Below are positions 25,564 to 34,331 of a stretch of DNA of 47,211 bases, piece after piece (positions within the stretch are counted from its first letter, which is position 1; each line of letters starts with the position of its first letter). The notes beneath the pieces were generated by a model that saw nothing but the letters and a program-made list of their open reading frames with translations, ran no database searches and was not told where the DNA came from. Made by a program: the position numbers and the translations under genes. Source of the stretch: an uncultured Clostridia bacterium (GTDB lineage Bacteria; Bacillota; Clostridia; Christensenellales; Borkfalkiaceae); the NCBI GenBank assembly GCA_944372515.1, contig CALVZM010000079.1:1-47211 (forward strand), given 5' to 3'.

Positions 25564-27954
25564 TCACCGGAGCACGGTGAGGGGCGCGAGGCGAGCGGAC
25601 AGTTCCTTGTTGCCCGCTTTTTCAAACGCCACCGTGATGATGACGTTGCCCGCACTGCCGCGGGAATGAACGACCGTGCCTTCCCCGAACCGAGGATGCG
25701 ACACCCGCGTGCCGACGGGATAATTCCCCGCCCCCGCCGTGCCCTGCCCCGCCGCGGGCGCCGCGGTCAGTTTTCGGGCGAACGAATAGGCATTGCCCGC
25801 GCTGCCGCCGCTCTCTTGACCCTTTTTCATGCCGCCCATGCCCGCGTTTTGCGGGGATGAGGCACGGAAAGACCCGACGGTGCGGAAGCCGTCGTCGTCC
25901 GACGGAAAACCGTACCCGCCGCTGCCGCCGTATCTGCCGAAGGAAGAGCCGTAACTTCTGCGATCGCCATAGGAACCATAAGACTTTCCGTAGGAATCGC
26001 CGTAGAAATCCCCCTCATAACGCTTGTAGAGCGGGCGTTCGTCGGAAAGGGAGAGGAAGTCTTTGAGTTCGTTCAAAAAGACCGAACGCGCGGTAGGTTC
26101 CCGCCTGCCGTAAAGATAGCGGCTCCTGGAACGGGTGAAATAGATTTTCTCCTCGGCGCGGGTGATGGCGACATACATCAGGCGCCGCTCCTCTTCCATG
26201 TCCTTTTCATCGTCCTGCGCCCTGGACACAGGCATGGTGCCATCTTCCAGCCCGCAGACGAACACACACTTGAATTCCAGACCCTTGACGGAATGGATGG
26301 TGGCGAGGGTAACATAGTCCCCCTCGTCGGCATCGTCCGTATCCGAAGAAAGGGCGACCTGATTGAGATAGTCCTCCAAAGAGGCGGACGGATTGAGCCG
26401 CACGAATTCATCGGCGGAATTGAGAAACTCATCGATGTTGGCGCGCTTGGTCAGGCTATCGTCCGAATCGTCGGCATACGCCTCGCGCATACCCGTCTTT
26501 TCGACGACGTACCGCGCCAATTCGGCGACGGACAGCGCCTGTCCCTGAATGACGAGGTCTTTCAGGAGGGCGGCAAAGGCTTTGAGTTTGGTCTTTGCGC
26601 CGCTCGTCAACGGCAGTTCGTCCGCATCCAACAGGGCATCATAGACGGTCAGCCCCGTCTGCGCGGCGTATTCTTCCAGCGTCTGCACCGTCTTGTCCCC
26701 GATGCCCCGCCGGGGAAAATTGATGATGCGCAGAACGGCTTCCCCGTCAAAGGGATTGTTGACGATACGCAAATAAGCGAGGATGTCCTTGATCTCCTTG
26801 CGCTCAAAGAAGCGGAACCCGCCGAAAACTTTGAAGTTGATGCCGTATTTTGCAAACTCCTGTTCATAGGAGCGGGTGAGCGCGTTGATGCGCATGAGCA
26901 CGGCAAAGTCGGAATATTTCGCCCCTCGCCGCACGAATTCCGCAATGGTGCGCGCGGTGAACGCCGCCTCTTCGGTCTCGTCCGCCGCCTCAAAGGCGAC
27001 CGCGCGGCTCCCCTCGGCGTTCTCCGTCCAGAGGGTCTTGTCCTTGCGGCTCTTGTTATGATGGATGACGGCGTTGGCGAGGGCGAGAATGGTCTTGGTC
27101 GAACGGTAATTCTGTTCGAGTTTGTACACCTTCGCGTCGGGAAAGTTGCGTTCAAAATGCAATATGTTGCCGATGTCGGCGCCCCGCCAGCCGTAGATGG
27201 ACTGGTCGTCGTCGCCGACGGCGAAGAGATTCTTATGTGCACCCGCGAGCATGCGGATGATCTCGAACTGAACGGCGTTGGTGTCCTGGAACTCGTCCAC
27301 GAGGATATAGCGGAACTTCCCCGCATAATAGGCGAGGATGTCCTCGTTCTCCCGCAAAAGGCGGGCGGTGAGCATCAGAAGGTCGTCAAAGTCCATGGCG
27401 TTGTTTTCCCTGAGGTGCGCCTGATAGCGGCGATAGACCTGCACCACGGCGTCGAGATCCTTGGTGTTGCCCTCCGCGTTCTGCCGTACGGCATAGCCGT
27501 CGGGGTCAAGGGCGAGGGTCTTGGCGTTGGAAATGTGCCATTTGACGTTTTTCAGCAATTTTTCATCGTCGTAATCGCATTCCTGGAAGGATTTTTTGAT
27601 GACGCCCGCCCGTTCGGATTCGCCGTAAATGGAAAATTTATCGTTGAACCCCAGCCGCTCGGCGTTCTTGCGCAAAATGCGGGTGCACATGGAGTGGATG
27701 GTGCTCACCCACATGCCCGACACGTCCGTCATCCTGCCGATGCGTTCCTGCATCTCCTTTGCCGCCTTGTTGGTGAAAGTGATGGCGAGGATGTTATAGG
27801 GCGACACACCCTTTTCCTCGATGAGATAGGCGATGCGGGAGGTGAGCACGCGGGTCTTGCCGCTCCCCGCACCCGCCAGGACGAGCACCGCCCCTTCGGT
27901 GTCCAGCACCGGTCTGACCTGTTCGGGATTGAGTTTTTCCAGTAATTCGTTCAT
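25564..27954 (-). CDS. pcrA: ATP-dependent DNA helicase PcrA/UvrD
   Basis: The 796-aa superfamily-1 helicase shows Walker A GAGSGKT near residue 31, the Ia motif TFTNKAAKEM, motif II VDEFQDTN, the QSIYGWRGAD region and motif VI VAITRAEEKIYFTRS. The C-terminal part is unusual: about 70 residues of Tyr/Gly/Ser-rich low complexity (repeated SYG/SYGD) before a final Tudor-like module (GTRVSHPRFGEGTVV), which contacts RNA polymerase in PcrA. The promoter ends 6 nt before ATG 27954 and no ribosome site exists, so translation probably starts on a leaderless mRNA. Confidence 0.97.
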   Translation of the reverse strand: MNELLEKLNPEQVRPVLDTEGAVLVLAGAGSGKTRVLTSRIAYLIEEKGVSPYNILAITFTNKAAKEMQERIGRMTDVSGMWVSTIHSMCTRILRKNAERLGFNDKFSIYGESERAGVIKKSFQECDYDDEKLLKNVKWHISNAKTLALDPDGYAVRQNAEGNTKDLDAVVQVYRRYQAHLRENNAMDFDDLLMLTARLLRENEDILAYYAGKFRYILVDEFQDTNAVQFEIIRMLAGAHKNLFAVGDDDQSIYGWRGADIGNILHFERNFPDAKVYKLEQNYRSTKTILALANAVIHHNKSRKDKTLWTENAEGSRAVAFEAADETEEAAFTARTIAEFVRRGAKYSDFAVLMRINALTRSYEQEFAKYGINFKVFGGFRFFERKEIKDILAYLRIVNNPFDGEAVLRIINFPRRGIGDKTVQTLEEYAAQTGLTVYDALLDADELPLTSGAKTKLKAFAALLKDLVIQGQALSVAELARYVVEKTGMREAYADDSDDSLTKRANIDEFLNSADEFVRLNPSASLEDYLNQVALSSDTDDADEGDYVTLATIHSVKGLEFKCVFVCGLEDGTMPVSRAQDDEKDMEEERRLMYVAITRAEEKIYFTRSRSRYLYGRREPTARSVFLNELKDFLSLSDERPLYKRYEGDFYGDSYGKSYGSYGDRRSYGSSFGRYGGSGGYGFPSDDDGFRTVGSFRASSPQNAGMGGMKKGQESGGSAGNAYSFARKLTAAPAAGQGTAGAGNYPVGTRVSHPRFGEGTVVHSRGSAGNVIITVAFEKAGNKELSARLAPLTVLR

Positions 27955-27960
27955 AGGTAT

Positions 27961-27989
27961 ATTGTAGCACGTTTTCGGTTATTTTTCAA
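27961..27989 (-). promoter_or_regulatory. pcrA promoter giving a leaderless mRNA
   Basis: TTGAAA (27989-27984), 17 nt and TACAAT (27966-27961) are followed by ATACCT and then the pcrA ATG. Transcription should start at or next to the A of ATG. The -35 element overlaps the end of the upstream 132-aa gene. Confidence 0.75.
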
Positions 27990-28377
27990 TCGTTTTGAGC
28001 GAAGCAAACTCGCTTTCGCGGCGAAATCTCTCCAAGGCGCGCAGATAGCGCTCGGAGAGGGAAAGGTTATAGCGCTGCTTGTCCTCATAGGAGAGCGTGT
28101 CGTAATACGCCTTGTCGGTCAGCCTGCCGATGGCGTCGGACACTTCGCCCTCTTTTAAGAGCAGTTCCTTGACGCGCAGGTAAAATTCGTCCTCTTTCTC
28201 CCCGCCGAGCGTGGCGGCGAGTTTATCGGCGAAAAAGCGTTCCACGCGGGTTTCGTTGATGCCCTGTTCGCGGGCGGATTTCAGATTCTTTTCGAGGTCT
28301 TCCTTGCACTCCGACCAGAATCCGCTCTTCATCCGTCCCTTTGCTTCCCTTGCCAATTCTTTGAGCGTCTTTGCCAT
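27979..28377 (-). CDS. 132-aa charged helical protein
   Basis: This soluble, strongly charged protein (MAKTLKELAREAKGRMKSGFW...) is all helix by appearance and not recognised. It has a possible coiled region in the middle (VKELLLKEGEVSDAIGRL) and a conserved-looking end (YYDTLSYEDKQRYNLSLSERYLRALERFRRE). It has AGGAG before ATG 28377 and a modest promoter (TTGCGG-17-TATAAA). It lies between rpsU and pcrA and is probably a lineage-specific host gene. Two near-identical 15-bp units (AAACGACGATTT) at 28426-28460 lie upstream. Confidence 0.7.
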   Translation of the reverse strand: MAKTLKELAREAKGRMKSGFWSECKEDLEKNLKSAREQGINETRVERFFADKLAATLGGEKEDEFYLRVKELLLKEGEVSDAIGRLTDKAYYDTLSYEDKQRYNLSLSERYLRALERFRRESEFASLKTIEK

Positions 28378-28464
28378 GATGATGCTTCTCCTGTTTTTAT
28401 ATTATTTCTGTATACCGTCCGCAAAAAACGACGATTTCCGACCCGAAACGACGATTTTCGCAAA

Positions 28465-28496
28465 CAAAAAAGTCCGTTACCAAAGTAACAGACTTT
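28465..28496 (-). terminator. Terminator after rpsU
   Basis: A 12-bp stem AAAGTCTGTTAC/GTAACGGACTTT with one G-T pair and a 4-nt loop runs into TTTTTTG on the minus strand. Confidence 0.92.
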
Positions 28497-28504
28497 TGTG
28501 TTTC

Positions 28505-28681
28505 TCAGTTCCTGCTGCGCTTGCGGGCCGCCTCGGATTTCTTTCTCTTGCGAACGGAAGGCTTTTCATAAAATTCCTTCTTCCGAAGATCACCGATGAT
28601 GCCGTCGCGGGAGCACTTTCTCTTGAAACGGCGCAATGCGCTTTCCACACTTTCGTGTTCTCCGACAATGATCGTGGACAT
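28505..28681 (-). CDS. rpsU: 30S ribosomal protein S21
   Basis: A 58-aa gene that is easily missed. It starts [19 protein letters not shown] and continues with the S21 hallmark [25 protein letters not shown], then a very basic tail ending RKRSRN. It has a strong ribosome site (GGAGGG, then AGAGG), a consensus promoter 47 nt upstream and its own terminator, so it is monocistronic. S21 helps 30S recognise mRNA leaders, which is of interest next to the apparent leaderless mRNAs of this genome. Confidence 0.96.
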   Translation of the reverse strand: MSTIIVGEHESVESALRRFKRKCSRDGIIGDLRKKEFYEKPSVRKRKKSEAARKRSRN

Positions 28682-28727
28682 TTTTCCTCTACCCTCCTTC
28701 GCCGATGCACTTATTTTTTACCTGACT

Positions 28728-28756
28728 ATTATACCAATTCGGCAAAACACTGTCAA
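28728..28756 (-). promoter_or_regulatory. Consensus rpsU promoter
   Basis: TTGACA (28756-28751), 17 nt and TATAAT (28733-28728), preceded by TGG as an extended -10, form the strongest promoter in the window. Confidence 0.92.
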
Positions 28757-28782
28757 GTTATATTTTGCCCTTTCGGGCATTT

Positions 28783-29577
28783 TTATCTCGTAAATTTATA
28801 AATTTTTTCCTGCAACCAGAGCCAAGACTCTTTGAGCGCGGAGAGGTCTGCATAATCGCGCGCGTAATTTTCGATGAGCACGGCGCCGTCAAAGCCGCTG
28901 CCGCAAAGACAGCGGAGCATTTCTTCCAGGTCGAAACACCCCCGCCCGGGCAGACAGGTAACGCCGTCCGCGTCGGCGTCGGAAAAATGCACATAGGCAA
29001 GCGCGGGACCCATGTCCGCGATATACGCCTTATAATCATACCCCGAAATGCGCGCCTGCTTGACGTCGAGCACGCCTTTTAAGGCGGGGCACTCCCTTTG
29101 CAGTTCGCGGAACACGCCGGGACGGTTATACGTCGCCCATTCCACGTTTTCAAAGGCGAGCGTTACGCCGTAGCGGGCGCAGAATTCGCTTATCTCCCGC
29201 GTCCGCGGGGACAGAAAGGAAAAATTGTCATAGTTGCCCGTGCGCTTGATGCGCGCGACCCCGTGAAAGGTGTAATAGCGCGCGCCCATCTCCCGCGCCG
29301 CCTCCATCACGCCGCCCAGAACGGCAAAGGCGTCTTTTCTGACCCGCTCATAGGCGCCGTAAAGTTGCGGCTCGTACTGCTCGGTGAGGGTGTGCACCGA
29401 ATTGACGCGCAAAGAGCCCTTATTGCGGGCGATCTGCGCGCCGAACGCGCGGTCATATTCCGAAAAGGTGCTCAAAAACACTTCGGCGACGGGCACGCCC
29501 CATTCGCTAAGGATCGCCGCCGCCTCTTCGTTCGGTTTTTTCAAAAACAGACTTGCCGTGGAAATCCCCGCCTGCAC
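28783..29577 (-). CDS. Sugar phosphate isomerase/epimerase-like TIM-barrel protein
   Basis: I start it at GTG 29577, 9 nt after AAGGAG, rather than the ATG 45 nt upstream; this gives 264 aa. The fold is the AP-endonuclease-2/xylose-isomerase-like barrel. GISTASLFL is strand 1, AEVFLSTFSEY strand 2, YYTFHGVAR a metal-site strand, TLAFENVEWATYNRP a Glu ligand, GVLDVKQARISG an Asp ligand, and YVHFSDADADG and VLIENYARDY are late strands with His/Asp and Glu. The substrate is unknown. It follows the phosphohexomutase, separated by a hairpin. Confidence 0.85.
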   Translation of the reverse strand: MQAGISTASLFLKKPNEEAAAILSEWGVPVAEVFLSTFSEYDRAFGAQIARNKGSLRVNSVHTLTEQYEPQLYGAYERVRKDAFAVLGGVMEAAREMGARYYTFHGVARIKRTGNYDNFSFLSPRTREISEFCARYGVTLAFENVEWATYNRPGVFRELQRECPALKGVLDVKQARISGYDYKAYIADMGPALAYVHFSDADADGVTCLPGRGCFDLEEMLRCLCGSGFDGAVLIENYARDYADLSALKESWLWLQEKIYKFTR

Positions 29578-29636
29578 GTCCCCGTTCTCCTTTTTGATTT
29601 TTTCTCTTTTCCCCCTGCCCATGCCCCGATTTTAAG

Positions 29637-29667
29637 AACAAAAGAAGGGGCGGAGAGTGCCGCCCCT
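29637..29667 (-). terminator. Terminator after the phosphohexomutase gene
   Basis: AGGGGCGG/CCGCCCCT arms with a 6-nt loop are followed on the minus strand by TCTTTTGTT. The T-run is broken, so read-through into the barrel gene is likely. Confidence 0.65.
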
Positions 29668-29684
29668 GCCTCTTTGTTCCCGAT

Positions 29685-31403
29685 TCAGCGCACGCTTGCG
29701 AGCAGATTGGCGATCGCCGCTTTGAGTTCGATGAGTTTGCCTTCGGCTTCGCACTCGTCGCTCGCGCGGACGGAATAGTACACTTTGAGTTTGGGTTCGG
29801 TGCCCGACGGACGCACGCAGACGAAGGACCCGCCCTGCAATTCATAATAGATGCAGTTGCACTTGGGAATGCCGAGCGCTTCTTTCTTGCCCGTCGCCGT
29901 TTCCACGCGCACGTCCGCGCTGTAATCGCGCATCGCCACGACGGGGATGCCGGCAAGTTCGCGGACGGTAACCGTCTTTAAGGCGTCCACGACGGCGTTC
30001 ATCTCCTTCATGGCGTTGAGCCCGCTGTATTGCGTGGACGCATTGGCATCGAGCACAAAACCGTAAGTCTTGTAGATCTCTTGCAGCCTCTGCCACACCG
30101 TCTTGCCGATGTAGGTGTAATAGCAGACCATCTCGGCGCAGAGCATGGACGCGACAACGGCGTCTTTGTCGCGGGCATGGGTGCCGCGAAGATAGCCGCA
30201 GGACTCTTCAAAACCGAACACGAAGGTGTGGCTGCCGTCCTTTTCCCACTGCTTGATCTTTTCGCCGATGAATTTGAAGCCGACGGGCGTTTCAAAGAGC
30301 GCGACGCCCGCTTTTTCGCAGATCGGCTTTGCCATACCCGTCGAAACGAAAGACTTGACCACCGCGGCGTTGGCGGGGAGCGCGTTCTCTTCCTGCAAAC
30401 GGGTGAGGATATAGTCCAGCAGCAGAATACCGACCTGGTTGCCGCTCAGCGCGACGAATTCGCCCTTGTCGTCCTTGACGGCGACGCCCAGACGGTCGGA
30501 ATCGGGGTCGGTGCCGAACACCACGTCCGCATGGATCTTATCGGCGAGCGCGATCCCCATGGAGAGCGTCTCCTTAAATTCCGGATTGGGGACTTTGACC
30601 GTGGAAAATTCGGTGTCGGGCTCCGCCTGTTCCTTGACCACCGTAACGTTGATGCCGAGTTTTTTGAGGATGGTCGTAACGGGGACATAGCCCGAACCGT
30701 GCACGGGCGTGTAGACGAGTTTCAGGTCCTTGCCGCACTTTTTGACGGCTTCGGGCGAAAGGGTCAGTTTGGAAAGTTCCTCGATGTACGTCTCGTCCAC
30801 CGCGGCGGGAACGGGCACGATGAGCGGGCTGTCCTCGTCGCCCTGCACGGAGAGATAGTCGGTGATCTTTTCGATGTAGCCCACGACGGCGGCGGTGTCC
30901 TCGGGGGACATCTGCGCGCCGTCCTCGCCGTATACCTTATATCCGTTGTATTCTTTGGGATTGTGCGACGCGGTGATCATGATGCCCGCAATGGTGTGCA
31001 GGTAACGCACGGCATAGGACAGCATCGGAACGGGATGCACTTTGTCGAAGAGATATGCCTTGATGCCGTTTGCGGCAAGCACGCCCGCCGCCGCCTTGGC
31101 AAATTCCGCCGATTTGCGGCGGGTGTCATAGGAAATGACGACGCCCCGCCCGATCGCCTCATCGCCCAGCGAGCGGATGAACTGCGCAAGCCCCTGCGTG
31201 GCACGCATGACCGTGTAGATATTCATCATGTTCATGCCGTAACCGATGATGCCGCGCATGCCCGCCGTGCCGAATTCGAGTTCGCCGCCGAAGCGGTATT
31301 CGATCGCCTTGATGTCGTCCTCCACCGCTTTGAGTTCGGCAACGCCTTCATGGCAAAGCCGCCTGTCGTTCAGCCACAGTTCAAAATTCTTTTTGTAATT
31401 CAT
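29685..31403 (-). CDS. pgcA: Phospho-sugar mutase (phosphoglucomutase/phosphomannomutase, PGM2-like)
   Basis: The 572-aa alpha-D-phosphohexomutase interconverts sugar 1- and 6-phosphates (or pentose 1/5-phosphates in the PGM2 subgroup). The phosphoserine loop is TASHNPKEYNG with Ser146. The metal loop is GTDPDSDR (297-304), the sugar loop GFEESCGY, and the phosphate loop RPSGTEPK near the C-terminus. The N-terminus LEFGTAGMRGIIG is typical of the clostridial PgcA type. AAGGAGAGG precedes the ATG. Confidence 0.95.
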   Translation of the reverse strand: MNYKKNFELWLNDRRLCHEGVAELKAVEDDIKAIEYRFGGELEFGTAGMRGIIGYGMNMMNIYTVMRATQGLAQFIRSLGDEAIGRGVVISYDTRRKSAEFAKAAAGVLAANGIKAYLFDKVHPVPMLSYAVRYLHTIAGIMITASHNPKEYNGYKVYGEDGAQMSPEDTAAVVGYIEKITDYLSVQGDEDSPLIVPVPAAVDETYIEELSKLTLSPEAVKKCGKDLKLVYTPVHGSGYVPVTTILKKLGINVTVVKEQAEPDTEFSTVKVPNPEFKETLSMGIALADKIHADVVFGTDPDSDRLGVAVKDDKGEFVALSGNQVGILLLDYILTRLQEENALPANAAVVKSFVSTGMAKPICEKAGVALFETPVGFKFIGEKIKQWEKDGSHTFVFGFEESCGYLRGTHARDKDAVVASMLCAEMVCYYTYIGKTVWQRLQEIYKTYGFVLDANASTQYSGLNAMKEMNAVVDALKTVTVRELAGIPVVAMRDYSADVRVETATGKKEALGIPKCNCIYYELQGGSFVCVRPSGTEPKLKVYYSVRASDECEAEGKLIELKAAIANLLASVR

Positions 31404-31500
31404 TTTTTCCTCTCCTTATCCTCTCGGATCGATTTAGATTTTTATTTTCTTGTCGTTTTCATCGTTTTCATCAAAATGTCCGCAGGGCGGCAGGCGCCGC

Positions 31501-32601
31501 TCATGCGTTTTCAGACGGATCGGACGGCGCCCCGTCGGGCAGCGCATTTCCCTCTTCCCCGGTCTGCCCCTCTTTTTCCGCTTCGGGCGCCGCGCCATTA
31601 TCGGGAACATCGCTCTCATCGGGAGCCGCGCTCTGATCGGTGATGCGGATATAGACGCCGCCGTCCGGGCTGTTCGGGTCGAAAATATGGGTGTAACTCA
31701 GGAAATATTTCCTGCCGCTCGACGCATAATAGCCCGTGAACTGCATGCAGGTGAGAAAGATATAACTTGCGGGCAGGGTGATGAACAGGGCGCTGAAAAA
31801 GGTAGCGGCGGCGGAAACCACGTTGACGACGAGAAGAAAATAGATCGCCACGAGGTAATTGGAAAAATTGCCGGCGAATTTCTTTTTCCCCATGTGAAAA
31901 CTTTCCTTCATCGCCGCGCCGAGTTTTTTGCCGTCGGCAATGATCGCGGGCATCCAATCCGAAATGACGGAAAGTTTGATCGCCTGCATGACGACGATGA
32001 ACGTTACGCTGAAAAAGAGCACGAAAAAGATGGAGAGAAAGGCAAACACGCGGAAGAAGAGCAGGTAGCACACCGCCAGGACCAATACGTCATAGACAAA
32101 GGACAGCGGCACATAGACAACCTGATAGAGCGACGCGGTGCCGACGTTCCGCAAAAAGGCGACGAAGAAGGGCGTTTCGGTATACTGCGACATCTTGTCG
32201 TGGAGCGTGTTGCCGAAGGCGAACATCACCAGCCCGTTCAAAAAGCCGTTGACGAGATAGAGCAGCACCAATCCGATGCAGGAGAACACCACCTCGGCGA
32301 GATGACTGTTCAAGAAGGCGAGGATGCCGCCGATGGACGTTACCAGAGAATCCACGGCAACGCGGAACATCTCGTCGAATTCGGCATAACTGCCGCTGTT
32401 GAAAAAGGTTTCCACGACCTTTTCGAGCGCGCTTGCAAACGTTGCCGCCTCGTCGCTTTCCAGAAGGAGTTGCACGTTCGACGTGATGATGACCGCCGCC
32501 AGCGTTCCCGTGATCAGCAATACGATCAGACGGAACAAAAGGACGACATAGGTGCTTTTGAAATTGTTCATGAGCAGGCGAAAACTATTGCGAAATCTCA
32601 C
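31501..32601 (-). CDS. Polytopic membrane protein with acidic C-terminal tail
   Basis: I prefer GTG 32601 (GGGAG 8 nt upstream, MRFRNSFRLLMNN) over ATG 32637, which has no ribosome site. The 366-aa product has about six to seven membrane helices (for example LLFRLIVLLITGTLAAVII, IGLVLLYLVNGFLNGLVMF and LSIFFVLFFSVTFIVVMQ) and a cytoplasmic tail of about 70 residues rich in Asp/Glu/Pro. It resembles the DUF624/YesL-like or glycerophosphoryl-diester membrane-domain proteins, but no family is certain. A neighbour, 32770-33597, has the same general look (CMQxTG near its end), so they may be a paired complex. Confidence 0.8.
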   Translation of the reverse strand: MRFRNSFRLLMNNFKSTYVVLLFRLIVLLITGTLAAVIITSNVQLLLESDEAATFASALEKVVETFFNSGSYAEFDEMFRVAVDSLVTSIGGILAFLNSHLAEVVFSCIGLVLLYLVNGFLNGLVMFAFGNTLHDKMSQYTETPFFVAFLRNVGTASLYQVVYVPLSFVYDVLVLAVCYLLFFRVFAFLSIFFVLFFSVTFIVVMQAIKLSVISDWMPAIIADGKKLGAAMKESFHMGKKKFAGNFSNYLVAIYFLLVVNVVSAAATFFSALFITLPASYIFLTCMQFTGYYASSGRKYFLSYTHIFDPNSPDGGVYIRITDQSAAPDESDVPDNGAAPEAEKEGQTGEEGNALPDGAPSDPSENA

Positions 32602-32732
32602 TTTACTCTCTCCCGCAACCATCGGGTTGCTATTCATTCATTACAAAATATTTTTTTATCCTTATGTATATTCCGCGAAAGGGGCGCTCTCCCCTTTCTT
32701 CCCGTCCGCGGCGGGGCGGCGGCACGGAGAAC

Positions 32733-32768
32733 GGAAAAAAACAAAAACGGCAAAACCCCGCAAACGGG
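32733..32768 (-). terminator. Weak terminator between the two membrane protein genes
   Basis: CCCG/CGGG arms with a 4-nt loop are followed by GTTTTGCCGTTTTTGTTTTTTT on the minus strand. The stem is short, so partial read-through into the downstream membrane protein gene is expected. Confidence 0.45.
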
Positions 32769-32769
32769 C

Positions 32770-33597
32770 TCAGTCGCCGTAACGGGGTTTGAGGTCTTCA
32801 CGCTCCAACTGCGCCGCGTCGAAATAGACGACTTCCATGCGCACGATGAAGAGCATAAAATAGAACATATAGACAACGGACATCACCGCGTAGGACACGG
32901 GGACGGGCGCAAACAGGACGCAGGGAATGATGACGGCGTTCCCCACGATCAAAGACAAAAGCATGGAGCCGATCAGACGGCGTTTGACCTTTTCGGTGAG
33001 TTGGTTGGAATAGCGCAACGCCTCGAAGGGGCTGAATCCCGTGATCTGCATGCAGGGCAGCCACAGATAGAAGAGCGCGATGACATACAGCAGCGCCAGC
33101 CCGCCCGCCAGCAAAAGGATGCAGAAAAGGACATACTGCGCCGCCGGCACGGAGACGAGGGAAAAGACAGCGAACGCCAGGGAGGCGAAGAGCACCGTCC
33201 AGAGTTCGTATACCGCCGAAAAGAAGAGGGTAACCGCCGCCGTGCTGAGCACGTTGTCGTTCACCTTGTCCAAAAGACCGTTGAGCGTGCGTCTGCCGAT
33301 GCGCATGTGTTTGTCGATCATCGCAAGCAGCATGCTCGCGCAGAGAACGATGGCAAGATAGGCGGCGACGTCGAGCAGCGCGGGCAGCCAGCCCGTAAAA
33401 TTATAAATGGAAAACGTGTTGAATATCTGCGTCCAGGAGATCGAAGAGAGATCGCCCGTGAAGAAAGCGGCATACATCGCCTGCATCTCTTCCACCCGCG
33501 CCATGCCCGCAATGCACAGGGCGGGCAGCACGGACAACAGCACGATATACCATATGTTTCCGAATACATACCGAATGGATGAGTGTGTATAATTCAT
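32770..33597 (-). CDS. Polytopic membrane protein
   Basis: The 275-aa integral membrane protein has about six helices (ISVLPALCIAGMA-like at residues 15-32, LLDVAAYLAIVLCASMLLAM, AAVTLFFSAVYELWTVLFASLAFAVFSLV, YVLFCILLLAGGLALLYVIALFYLWL, and two near the end). There are no catalytic motifs. Its consensus promoter is 90 nt upstream, and the next gene (31501-32601) is another membrane protein probably cotranscribed. The family is unknown; an envelope or transport accessory role is inferred. Confidence 0.8.
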   Translation of the reverse strand: MNYTHSSIRYVFGNIWYIVLLSVLPALCIAGMARVEEMQAMYAAFFTGDLSSISWTQIFNTFSIYNFTGWLPALLDVAAYLAIVLCASMLLAMIDKHMRIGRRTLNGLLDKVNDNVLSTAAVTLFFSAVYELWTVLFASLAFAVFSLVSVPAAQYVLFCILLLAGGLALLYVIALFYLWLPCMQITGFSPFEALRYSNQLTEKVKRRLIGSMLLSLIVGNAVIIPCVLFAPVPVSYAVMSVVYMFYFMLFIVRMEVVYFDAAQLEREDLKPRYGD

Positions 33598-33685
33598 AAA
33601 TTTTTTCCTTGCTCTTTATCTGATCCTCGCGTCCGCCGCACCGACAGGACGGCAGTCGCCGCCGTCGGCGGCCTCTATACCTGGT

Positions 33686-33714
33686 ATTATATACCAAAAT
33701 CGCAAACCTGTAAA
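33686..33714 (-). promoter_or_regulatory. Promoter of the membrane-protein pair
   Basis: TTTACA (33714-33709), 17 nt and TATAAT (33691-33686) are on the minus strand. The leader of about 80 nt contains a GCCGCC/GGCGGC hairpin. Confidence 0.8.
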
Positions 33715-33758
33715 GGGATTTGCGCAAAAAAATTGCCGCAGGCACCCAAAAAACGGAC

Positions 33759-33787
33759 AAAAAGGAGAAAAGCCGCTTTTCGCGGCT
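33759..33787 (-). terminator. Terminator at the end of the capsid cluster
   Basis: AGCCGC/GCGGCT arms with a 5-nt loop are followed on the minus strand by TTTTCTCCTTTTTG. It ends the head-gene operon and marks the boundary with host genes. Confidence 0.75.
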
Positions 33788-33835
33788 CTCCCCCTTCCCC
33801 AAGGCGCAAGGTCCGAAACGCCCGAAAACGGGCTA

Positions 33836-34327
33836 TTATTCATACTCCGCATAGGAACGCAGACGCTCATAGAGCGTGTTGTAGAACTGCCCCAGATAAT
33901 CGGGTGCGACGGGGTCCGCCTGAAAGAGCGCATAGCGCACCTTGGCGTCCGTCATCGCCATGTAATAATCGGAGACGACGTAATACCGTTCCGCCGCGTC
34001 CAGCGAATAGTCGGGGTTGTCGGGATAGGAATATTCCGTTCCGGAGCCGTCCCCGCCTTGCAGGTATTCGATGCGGAATTGCAGGTCGTCGGCGATCGCC
34101 GCCACCTCTTCCTCATAGACCCGCTCCAATTCCTCGCAGGCGTCTTCCGCCACGGAAGAACGGAGCATGCCCCGTTTCAACAGGTCGTAATACACTTTCT
34201 GTTTGTCCGCGGCGAGGCGCGCCGTCAGTTGGTTTTTCTTTTCCTGCGCGTCCCGCGCGACGGAGATGGCGGAAGCCGAAAGGTCCTCTTCGTCCAGCCC
34301 GATCTCGTCCAAAATGTCCAATTCCAT
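33836..34327 (-). CDS. Helical terminal protein of the capsid cluster with shared C-terminal module
   Basis: This 163-aa protein is the last gene of the head operon, 4 nt after the gp10-like gene. Residues 1-90 are acidic and mostly helical (possible coiled coil in LTARLAADKQKVYYDLLKRGM). A short Gly/Ser linker follows, then a C-terminal module from about residue 103. That module aligns with the end of the SGNH hydrolase at 2279-3613: AA-RY, YM, D...RY, FQ-D, then YLGxFYxTLYERLRSYAEY. Its position suggests a particle-internal or connector-associated protein (ejection-protein or needle place in P22). The function is unknown. Confidence 0.75.
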   Translation of the reverse strand: MELDILDEIGLDEEDLSASAISVARDAQEKKNQLTARLAADKQKVYYDLLKRGMLRSSVAEDACEELERVYEEEVAAIADDLQFRIEYLQGGDGSGTEYSYPDNPDYSLDAAERYYVVSDYYMAMTDAKVRYALFQADPVAPDYLGQFYNTLYERLRSYAEYE

Positions 34328-34331
34328 GCCT

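Noticed and set aside
28426..28460. Two near-identical 15-bp units as a CRISPR or repeat array
   Set aside because: There are only two copies, 4 bp apart, with no spacers. No CRISPR-like array was seen anywhere in the window.
28477..28710. 77-codon leftward frame over rpsU
   Set aside because: It is a different frame from the clear 58-codon S21 gene, which has the ribosome site and family sequence.
31450..33582. Long rightward open frame (710 codons) opposite two membrane proteins
   Set aside because: The opposite strand has hydrophobic helices, ribosome sites and a promoter; this frame has none and is low-complexity, charged nonsense.
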